Shown: positions 1 to 4,768 of the stretch, one piece after another
Numbering within the stretch: the stretch's first letter is position 1
How the letters are laid out: every line of letters starts with the position of its first letter
DNA from: Teretinema sp964641135
Lineage (GTDB): Bacteria > Spirochaetota > Spirochaetia > Treponematales > Treponemataceae
Assembly (NCBI GenBank): GCA_964641135.1
Contig: CAZXJV010000119.1
Span: 1-6,874, forward strand
Reading direction: 5' to 3'
DNA length: 6,874 nucleotides
Position numbers and translations under genes: made by a program
Notes under the pieces: generated by a model
What the model saw: the letters and a program-made list of their open reading frames with translations, nothing else
Told to the model about the DNA's origin: nothing
Database searches by the model: none

Positions 1-871
1 CACGGGTTCCGGGAAGATCCAGTTTATTGGCAATAATGATACGGTCTTTATCCGAAAGATCTGCAGAAAATTGTTCCAGCTCAAACACCAGTTTGTTGTA
101 CGCTTCAAGATAATTGTCATCCGACATATCAATAATAAATGCCAGGGCAACTGTGCGCGAAATATGCTTTAAAAACCGTATACCCAGACCAAGGCCGTCG
201 GAGGCGCCCTCAATTATTCCGGGGATATCGGCAATAATAATATCCTGTTCGTCATCAACTCGCAGGACTCCAAGATTCGGTATCTTTGTCGTAAATGGAT
301 ATGGTGCAATTTTGGGGCGGGCATTGGTAAAGTAATCCAGCAAAGATGATTTTCCGGCATTCGGGAACCCGACGAGTCCAATATCGGCGATAATATTAAG
401 CTCGACACGGATTTCACGGGTTTCTCCCGGTTGGCCCGGAAGAGCCTGGCGCGGTGCCTGATTGATCGATGATTTGAAATGGATATTTCCCCAGCCTCCG
501 TTGCCGCCTTTAAGAAATACAAAGGTTCCGCTGTTTTCCATACCAAAATCATGGATTATTTCATTGGTTTGCGCATCACGGATAATGGTTCCGGGGGGAA
601 GAGGAACAATACAATCATCACCGGCCTTGCCGTGTCTGCCATGACCCTGTCCGTCACCCCCGGTTTTCCCCTTAAACTTCTGTTTATACCTGAGATGTGC
701 AAGTGTACGCAAATTACGGCGAATTTCAAAGATCAAATCACCACCGCGACCACCGTCACCGCCGGCAGGACCGCCAGCGGGTACATATTTTTCGCGGCGG
801 AAGGCTGCACAGCCATTACCGCCCTTTCCGGAAGATACCTCTATCAGTACTTCGTCTGAAAACTTGATCAT
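1..871 (-). CDS. obg: Obg/CgtA family ribosome-assembly GTPase, C-terminus cut by window edge
   Basis: Obg is a cytoplasmic GTPase that binds the 50S subunit late in assembly and links ribosome maturation to growth and stress state. I read 290 residues in one open frame from ATG at 871 to the window edge, with no stop or frameshift. Residues 1 to about 158 form the Gly-rich Obg fold, including GGNGCAAFRREKYVP near residues 17-31. The G domain follows: G1 GFPNAGKS at 168-175, G2 YPFTT at 191-195, G3 DIPG at 215-218 and G4 NKLD at 282-285. The G5 motif and any C-terminal domain lie outside the window. The start is supported by GGGGAGAG at 878-885, six bases upstream. The gene follows rpmA, the usual place for obg, but a strong terminator separates the two, so it probably has its own promoter. 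Identity is secure. Confidence 0.97.
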   Translation of the reverse strand, partial: MIKFSDEVLIEVSSGKGGNGCAAFRREKYVPAGGPAGGDGGRGGDLIFEIRRNLRTLAHLRYKQKFKGKTGGDGQGHGRHGKAGDDCIVPLPPGTIIRDAQTNEIIHDFGMENSGTFVFLKGGNGGWGNIHFKSSINQAPRQALPGQPGETREIRVELNIIADIGLVGFPNAGKSSLLDYFTNARPKIAPYPFTTKIPNLGVLRVDDEQDIIIADIPGIIEGASDGLGLGIRFLKHISRTVALAFIIDMSDDNYLEAYNKLVFELEQFSADLSDKDRIIIANKLDLPGTR

Positions 872-916
872 GAATTTCTCTCCCCGGGAAGATCATCAGG
901 TTGTGATTCAGACCTG

Positions 917-943
917 ATTATCCCGATATCACGGGTTATTGAA
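917..943 (-). promoter_or_regulatory. Candidate obg promoter
   Basis: Read on the minus strand, GATAAT (917-922) matches five of six bases of the -10 consensus. A weak TTCAAT (938-943) lies 15 bp upstream as a possible -35. The predicted transcript would start about 35-40 bases before the obg ATG. The rpmA terminator upstream makes some promoter in this 142-bp gap likely. The exact boxes are a guess, because the -35 is poor and the spacer short. Confidence 0.3.
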
Positions 944-959
944 TTTCCCGTTATATCGG
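923..959. repeat. Inverted repeat with 13-bp arms in the obg leader region
   Basis: The arms at 923-935 and 947-959 are complementary at 12 of 13 positions around an 11-nt centre; the mismatch is 930 against 952. Neither strand has a T-tract after it, so it is not an intrinsic terminator. It sits directly beside the candidate obg -10 box and covers the proposed spacer and -35. That position fits an operator, or a leader hairpin if transcription starts further upstream. Function is inferred from position only. Confidence 0.6.
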
Positions 960-1013
960 CACCTGTGCCAACGGGGTGCTGACAATCCCGATACGTGCCA
1001 GCTCAATGATAAT

Positions 1014-1039
1014 AAAAAAAGCCGGCGTTGTGCGCCGGC
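1014..1039 (-). terminator. Intrinsic terminator after rpmA
   Basis: On the minus strand a perfect 7-bp GC-only stem, GCCGGCG and CGCCGGC (1033-1039 and 1021-1027), encloses a 5-nt loop and is followed at once by seven T (1014-1020). It begins 22 bases after the rpmA stop. This is a classic Rho-independent terminator. It closes the rplU-prp-rpmA unit and separates it from obg. Confidence 0.92.
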
Positions 1040-1061
1040 CCTTATTCGGTGAGGAATCTGC

Positions 1062-1319
1062 TCAGGCCTGAACCGGTTCTACCGATGCCAGGCGGCGACC
1101 CTTGCGCTCATGGTATTTTACCACACCATCAACGGTTGCAAACAGGGTGTCATCCTTGCCGCATCCGACATTGTTTCCGGGATGGATCCTGGTACCGCGC
1201 TGGCGGACAAGGATGGAACCGGACGACACTACCTGACCGCCGAACACCTTTACACCCAGATATTTGGGGTTTGAATCGCGGCCGTTTTTCGCACCGCTAC
1301 CACCTTTTTTACGTGCCAT
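1062..1319 (-). CDS. rpmA: 50S ribosomal protein L27
   Basis: L27 sits beside the peptidyl transferase centre of the 50S subunit, and its flexible N-terminal tail reaches the tRNA ends. The 85-residue product has the family's usual length and motifs: Lys/Arg/Gly-rich tail MARKKGGSGAKNGRD at residues 1-15, LGVKVFGG at 21-28, and signature GSILVRQRGTRIHPG at 34-48. GGAGG at 1326-1330 precedes the ATG by six bases. An in-frame TAG lies just upstream at 1332-1334, with no start codon between it and the ATG, so there is no room for an N-terminal extension. This matters because the Prp protease encoded 17 bases upstream is known, in Firmicutes, for removing such an extension. The tail style resembles other spirochaete L27 proteins (recalled, not searched). 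Confidence 0.97.
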   Translation of the reverse strand: MARKKGGSGAKNGRDSNPKYLGVKVFGGQVVSSGSILVRQRGTRIHPGNNVGCGKDDTLFATVDGVVKYHERKGRRLASVEPVQA

Positions 1320-1336
1320 CTTTATCCTCCACTAAG

Positions 1337-1683
1337 CTAATTCGTATACTGTACCCTGAGCCCGACAGACTGAGGGTATTCTCCGGACAGGGATTCAAGT
1401 CCCTTAACCAGAAAGTCGGCCGCATACTGCAGCACAGCAGTATCCGAACCGTTAAAAGCAGTAACGCGGAACGCCAGTGATCCGCGTTCTGGAGTCTGGA
1501 CATCGAGCTTAAGCCCGCTTCCGCTCCCGGCCCTCTCGCCGAGGACCTCAAGGGTAGTCCTGAACAGGATGGTGACAGCAGCGCAGACTATATCTGTACC
1601 AGCCGCACTATACCCGGCATGTCCATCAGCACCGGCCGAAACCAGAGNNNNNNNNNNCCCCGGACAACCCGAGCCTGAATCAC
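1337..1683 (-). CDS. prp: Ribosomal-processing cysteine protease Prp (YsxB/DUF464 family), interrupted by an N run
   Basis: Prp is a small cytoplasmic cysteine protease; in Staphylococcus aureus it trims the N-terminus of L27. Here the frame after the gap reads GADGHAGYSAAGTDIVCAAV. It holds the conserved GHA histidine and the DIVCAA cysteine exactly 12 residues apart, the spacing of S. aureus His22/Cys34. From that His the frame runs 94 residues to TAG at 1337. Before the gap, GTG at 1683 opens MIQARVVRG, a plausible Prp N-terminus; AGGGG (1693-1697) lies nine bases upstream and the rplU stop four bases away. With the gap taken as 10 bases, the two halves are out of frame. A gap of 11 would join them and make the His residue 22, for about 115 residues in total. 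The position between rplU and rpmA is diagnostic for the family. Identity is firm; the first 20 residues are uncertain. Confidence 0.88.
1648..1657. other. Assembly gap (10 N) inside the 5' end of prp
   Basis: Ten consecutive N bases interrupt prp between its proposed GTG start and its catalytic His. There are 26 bases from the start to the gap and 26 from the gap to the His codon. The true missing length must therefore be 2 modulo 3 (for example 8 or 11) for the gene to be intact from that start. The run is best read as a placeholder of unknown length. Confidence 0.95.
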
Positions 1684-1687
1684 GTGA

Positions 1688-2002
1688 TCAGACCCCTGAA
1701 ATATCCTCGACCGTCAACCAGGTATAGCCCTGGCGATGACCGATTGTACGATGATAGTCCTTTTTGGACTTGTATTTGTATACAATAACTTTCTTGTCGC
1801 GGAAGCTGTCGCCGACACTGACTTTTACCTTTGCGCCCTTAACATAGGGAGCACCGACAGTAGCCTTTCCATCAGCGCTGACCATCAGAACGGTATCAAT
1901 ATCGATCTTGCTGCCTTTTTCGGCCTCAGTCAGATCAACCTGAATCTGAGCACCTTTTTCAGCCTTGTACTGTTTACCCTTATACTCGACGAGTGCGTAC
2001 AT
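1688..2002 (-). CDS. rplU: 50S ribosomal protein L21
   Basis: L21 is a 50S subunit protein that binds 23S rRNA. The 104-residue product has the family's length and pattern: an N-terminus MYALVEYKGKQYKAEKG, a central VGAPYVKGAKVKV stretch at about residues 49-61, and the C-terminal signature YKSKKDYHRTIGHRQGYT at about 77-94. The ATG at 2002 is preceded by AGAGG six bases upstream. It is the first gene of the rplU-prp-rpmA unit, with its own promoter 75-110 bp upstream and a terminator after rpmA. The stop codon is followed after four bases by the prp GTG. A 10-bp perfect palindrome, ATCACGTGAT (1679-1688), spans that junction. Identity is secure. Confidence 0.97.
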   Translation of the reverse strand: MYALVEYKGKQYKAEKGAQIQVDLTEAEKGSKIDIDTVLMVSADGKATVGAPYVKGAKVKVSVGDSFRDKKVIVYKYKSKKDYHRTIGHRQGYTWLTVEDISGV

Positions 2003-2077
2003 CTTGAACCTCTATCAAAAAATATTCGTAACTCCGGCATAGTAACGGGTTACACCGAAGGCACATTACCAAACGTA
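2003..2077 (-). promoter_or_regulatory. rplU 5' leader with possible small hairpins
   Basis: If the promoter at 2084-2113 is used, the leader is about 75 nt. It can form TGTGCC-TTC-GGTGTA (2051-2065), six pairs with three wobbles. It also carries GTAAC/GTTAC elements at 2028-2032, 2042-2046 and 2049-2053 that could pair in alternative ways, followed by a T6 run (2016-2021) close to the ribosome binding site. Several bacterial ribosomal-protein operons are controlled by a leader RNA, so autoregulation is possible. The structures here are weak and the call is tentative. Confidence 0.25.
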
Positions 2078-2083
2078 GGGGTA

Positions 2084-2113
2084 TTTATAACAAAAAAAAG
2101 GTCCACAGGTCAA
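2084..2113 (-). promoter_or_regulatory. rplU promoter
   Basis: On the minus strand, TTGACC (2108-2113) and TATAAA (2084-2089) each match five of six consensus bases for the main sigma factor. They are separated by 18 bp, which includes eight consecutive T. This is the first good promoter before rplU and follows the argS stop directly. The predicted start is near 2077. It overlaps the argS terminator almost completely. Confidence 0.7.
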
Positions 2114-2124
2114 GCCCTGCAGCC
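2092..2124 (-). terminator. Intrinsic terminator of argS overlapping the rplU promoter
   Basis: On the minus strand, GGCTGCAGG (2116-2124) pairs with CCTGTGGACC (2100-2109): nine pairs, two of them G-U, and one bulged A. The loop has six bases. Eight T follow immediately (2092-2099). The hairpin begins nine bases after the argS TAA. The T8 run doubles as part of the rplU promoter spacer, and the -35 box lies in the loop and 3' arm. Confidence 0.65.
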
Positions 2125-2132
2125 GCACATGA

Positions 2133-3908
2133 TTACATCGTCTCCAAAAAGGGCACAAGAACCAGTTCCATGGCATTTTTTAACACAGTACGGGTTGCTC
2201 TGGCCAATTCCAGCCGGGTAACAGCCAGATCAGGATTACCGGCATTCAATATCGGACAATCGTGATAAAAGCGGCTGAATGCCTTTGAAACCTCATAAAG
2301 ATACGCAGTAACAATACTGGGATCATGCCCCTCGGCAGCGCGCAGAACCTGTTTGGGGAAATCTGCAAGAACCTTTATCAGCTCCCATTCTGCATCATGT
2401 ATCAAAAGAGAACTCTGGAAGGTTCCGCCGGCAAGAGCGTTGTTGTCGGTTTCCTGTGCCCGGCGCACAATGGAAGTGATCCGGGCGCCCATGTACTGCA
2501 GATACGGACCGGTATTCCCGTTGAACGACAGGGATTCCTTCGGATTAAAGATCATATCCTTGGTCGGAGTAACCTGAAGAAGGAAATAATGCAGAGCTCC
2601 AAGTGCGATCTTTTCGGCTACAGCAGCCGGATCGCCGACAGCTTCCTGTCTGCCTTTTGCGGCTATTTCTTCAAAGGCACCGTCGCGCAGACTGTTGATA
2701 AGATCATCTCCATCAACAACTGTTCCTTCGCGACTTTTCATTTTCCCCTCGGGCAGGTTAACCATGCCATAGGACAAATGATACAGGTGATCAGCCCATT
2801 GATACCCGAGTTGTTTGATTACATAAAACAGAACCTTAAAATGATACTGTTGTTCGCTGCCGACAACATAGATCAGCTGGTTAAAAGCCCAGTCGCGGTG
2901 TCGATGGATAGCCGTACCGATATCCTGGGTCATGTACAGGGCGGTACCGTCTTTTCGTAGAAGAACCTTTTTATCAAGACCGATTGGTGAAAGATCAACC
3001 TGAACCGACCCGTCCTCTTCACGGAAGAAAATTCCTTTTTCCAGTCCTTCAAGTATTTCTTCACGACCCTTGGTATAGGTCTCACTTTCATAATACAGCT
3101 TGTCAAAACTGATACCGGTTCTTTTGTAGGTTTGCTCAATCCCGGACTCTGCCCAACGGTTCATTGTTTTCCATAATTCCAGAACCTCCGGATCACCGGA
3201 CTCCCAGTCGCGTAACAACTCCTGGGCCTCTGATTCTGCCGTTTCTGGTTCAGCCTTGCTGTATTCGTTGTAACGCACATAACAATCACCGACAAACCGG
3301 TCCGATTTTACCCCGACAGACTCCGGAGTTTTACCGGCAAAAAACTTGCGGTAGGCCAGCATGGATTTACAGATATGAATTCCACGGTTATTAATTATAT
3401 TAACCTTGAAAACTTCAGCACCGCAGAATGTGAGTATGCGGGAAATACTTTCACCAAGTGCATCATTACGCAAATGCCCGAGATGCAAAGGCTTGTTCGT
3501 GTTGGGGCTTGAAAATTCAACCATGATGCGCTGACCCGAAAAGACAGAAGATTTTCCGAAATCGCCGCCTGCATCTGCAATTTCCTGCAGTGTTGTTCCG
3601 GCAAGCGCATCCTTGGCAAGGAATACGTTCACATAGGGACCTGCAACCTTTACTGTTCCCAGTCCCTGTGCAGCCGGGTTTTCTGCCAGTACAGCGGCAA
3701 CTGCCGAGGCAATCTGGGGCGGTCCCTTACGCATTACCTTCGCGAAAGGAAACATCGGAAAACCCACATCGCCCATTGCCGGATCAGGAGGGGTTTCTAT
3801 AGTAACGGAAGATGGAACGACTTTTTCATTTTCCAGACCGGCATTGGCCAGACAGGTATCAAGAGCGGCGGCAACAAGGGTCCGCCACTGTTCGCGTATT
3901 TCAGGCAT
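2133..3908 (-). CDS. argS: Arginyl-tRNA synthetase
   Basis: This class I aminoacyl-tRNA synthetase charges tRNA-Arg with arginine using ATP, in the cytoplasm. The 591-residue length is normal. The N-terminal Add-1 domain covers about residues 1-100. The Rossmann catalytic domain carries SSPNTNKPLHLGHLRN with the HIGH-type box HLGH at 142-145. The second signature is GKMKSREGTVV, the ArgRS counterpart of KMSKS, at 388-398. The DALR anticodon-binding domain runs from about 465 to the end and opens with NTGPYLQYMGARI at 465-477. ATG at 3908 has GGGAG nine bases upstream. The gene lies 65 bp after pgeF with a promoter in the gap, so it may be read both from there and by readthrough. It ends at a hairpin and T-tract. 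No missing residues or frameshifts are seen. Confidence 0.97.
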   Translation of the reverse strand: MPEIREQWRTLVAAALDTCLANAGLENEKVVPSSVTIETPPDPAMGDVGFPMFPFAKVMRKGPPQIASAVAAVLAENPAAQGLGTVKVAGPYVNVFLAKDALAGTTLQEIADAGGDFGKSSVFSGQRIMVEFSSPNTNKPLHLGHLRNDALGESISRILTFCGAEVFKVNIINNRGIHICKSMLAYRKFFAGKTPESVGVKSDRFVGDCYVRYNEYSKAEPETAESEAQELLRDWESGDPEVLELWKTMNRWAESGIEQTYKRTGISFDKLYYESETYTKGREEILEGLEKGIFFREEDGSVQVDLSPIGLDKKVLLRKDGTALYMTQDIGTAIHRHRDWAFNQLIYVVGSEQQYHFKVLFYVIKQLGYQWADHLYHLSYGMVNLPEGKMKSREGTVVDGDDLINSLRDGAFEEIAAKGRQEAVGDPAAVAEKIALGALHYFLLQVTPTKDMIFNPKESLSFNGNTGPYLQYMGARITSIVRRAQETDNNALAGGTFQSSLLIHDAEWELIKVLADFPKQVLRAAEGHDPSIVTAYLYEVSKAFSRFYHDCPILNAGNPDLAVTRLELARATRTVLKNAMELVLVPFLETM

Positions 3909-3926
3909 AAGAATATTCTCCCATAG

Positions 3927-3938
3927 CGGCAGCTGCCG
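3927..3938. promoter_or_regulatory. Perfect 12-bp palindrome at the argS start region
   Basis: CGGCAGCTGCCG is a perfect 12-bp palindrome in the pgeF-argS gap. It lies 11 bp downstream of the proposed argS -10 box, at roughly +4 to +15 of the transcript, and 18 bp before the ATG. The place suits a repressor operator. As RNA it cannot fold well on itself because it has no loop. No regulator is identified. Confidence 0.45.
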
Positions 3939-3949
3939 TATCGGACGAT

Positions 3950-3977
3950 TTTATACCAAAAAGAAGCAGGGTTTCAA
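3950..3977 (-). promoter_or_regulatory. argS promoter overlapping the pgeF stop codon
   Basis: On the minus strand, TTGAAA (3972-3977) and TATAAA (3950-3955) are each one base from consensus and are separated by 16 bp. The TGA stop of pgeF lies inside the -35 box. The predicted start, near 3942, gives a short leader of about 34 nt before argS. Confidence 0.6.
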
Positions 3978-4768
3978 TGCCAGCTGATAAATGCCGCCAT
4001 ATGAGTAAATTCGGAGGCGCCTTCCCGTCGGTTTGAGCCGTATTCTTCCAGACATGAGGTGCACTCACCTGTTACAGTAATGTGATCAGCTGGTACCTTC
4101 AAGGAAAGCAAAAGGTCACGATTTGCAGTCTCCAGCGACAAACGCCATGGCCAGGGACTTTCGGCCGCAGTTCTGGCCTTGTCCTCCTGTACACAGCCGG
4201 AGCCGAATGTAGTGCGGAAAAGTTCGGCACGTTCCGAGTCGACTGTGTAACAGCACTCACGAATATGCGGTCCAAGAATCACAAAAAAATCCCGGGGTCG
4301 AGCCCCCCACTGTTCTTGTGCAAGCTCAATCGCATTTTGAACAATGCCGGTTCCGCGCCAGCCTGAGTGAACGATACCAAAACATCCGGAAACTGGATCA
4401 AAAAGCCAGACAGGCATACAGTCAGCTACAGTAATTGCAGGAATAATGCTACGGTTAACAGTCAGAATACCATCGCCATCGCTTCCTGCAGGAGCTGATT
4501 GATCCGCAGGAACAGTATCTGCAGATTTGGGCAACTTTGCCTCTGCAGAAGATTGCAGCTCAGACTCTCCGGCTATTCGTACCAGTTTTGAATGTGTCTG
4601 ATTCAGTGTGTACACCGATGAATCATCGAAACCAAGTCCACGAAAGAACAATGCCCGGTTGGTCAGACCGTCCGATACACCGGGATGCATGGTACCAGCT
4701 GCTTTTAATGATATTCCGCAACGCGGTCCTCCGGTTATCGCAAAAGGGAAGAAACGCACCGGCATCAT
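3974..4768 (-). CDS. pgeF: Multicopper-oxidase-like laccase-domain protein, PgeF/YfiH family
   Basis: The family (formerly DUF152) includes Escherichia coli PgeF/YfiH, linked to removing wrongly built peptidoglycan precursors, and homologues with purine nucleoside phosphorylase or adenosine deaminase activity. Which activity applies here cannot be read from sequence. The 264-residue protein keeps the metal/catalytic set: NQTHS with His59, VADCMPV with Cys117 and IVHSGWRGT with His134. LGPHIRECCYTV at 165-176 and a C-terminal NRREG at 246-250 are also family features. There is no signal peptide, so it is cytoplasmic. Between the QTH motif and DGDGILT is an Ala/Ser/Asp-rich stretch (about 68-98) that looks longer than in E. 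coli. The start overlaps the upstream stop as ATGA, with GGAG 11 bases before the first ATG. A second ATG follows directly at 4765. Coupling to the upstream gene is likely. Confidence 0.9.
   Translation of the reverse strand: MMPVRFFPFAITGGPRCGISLKAAGTMHPGVSDGLTNRALFFRGLGFDDSSVYTLNQTHSKLVRIAGESELQSSAEAKLPKSADTVPADQSAPAGSDGDGILTVNRSIIPAITVADCMPVWLFDPVSGCFGIVHSGWRGTGIVQNAIELAQEQWGARPRDFFVILGPHIRECCYTVDSERAELFRTTFGSGCVQEDKARTAAESPWPWRLSLETANRDLLLSLKVPADHITVTGECTSCLEEYGSNRREGASEFTHMAAFISWH

Larger units (their letters stand above)
914..993 (-). repeat. Pair of near-identical 15-bp direct repeats upstream of obg
   Basis: On the minus strand, TATCGGGATTGTCAG (979-993) and TATCGGGATAATCAG (914-928) differ at two of 15 positions and are spaced 65 bp apart. 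The second copy contains the candidate -10 GATAAT. Two such copies in a 142-bp gap could be paired protein-binding sites or a small duplication. With only two copies, chance is not excluded. Confidence 0.4.

Noticed and set aside
925..957. obg leader inverted repeat as a terminator
   Set aside because: No T-tract follows on either strand, and the perfect terminator at 1014-1039 already closes the upstream unit.
1028..1480. 150-codon plus-strand open frame opposite rpmA and prp
   Set aside because: It runs antisense through the rpmA terminator, L27 and Prp; the translation is Arg/Pro-rich and unlike a real protein.
1309..1551. 80-codon minus-strand open frame over prp and the start of rpmA
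   Set aside because: It is in a different frame from the Prp protein, which has clear family motifs over the same bases.
1736..2221. 161-codon plus-strand open frame across rplU and its promoter
   Set aside because: It is antisense to the L21 gene and to the argS terminator/rplU promoter; the product looks like a shadow translation.
2325..2960. 211-codon plus-strand open frame opposite argS
   Set aside because: It lies wholly antisense to a fully conserved argS, and the translation shows no family motif.
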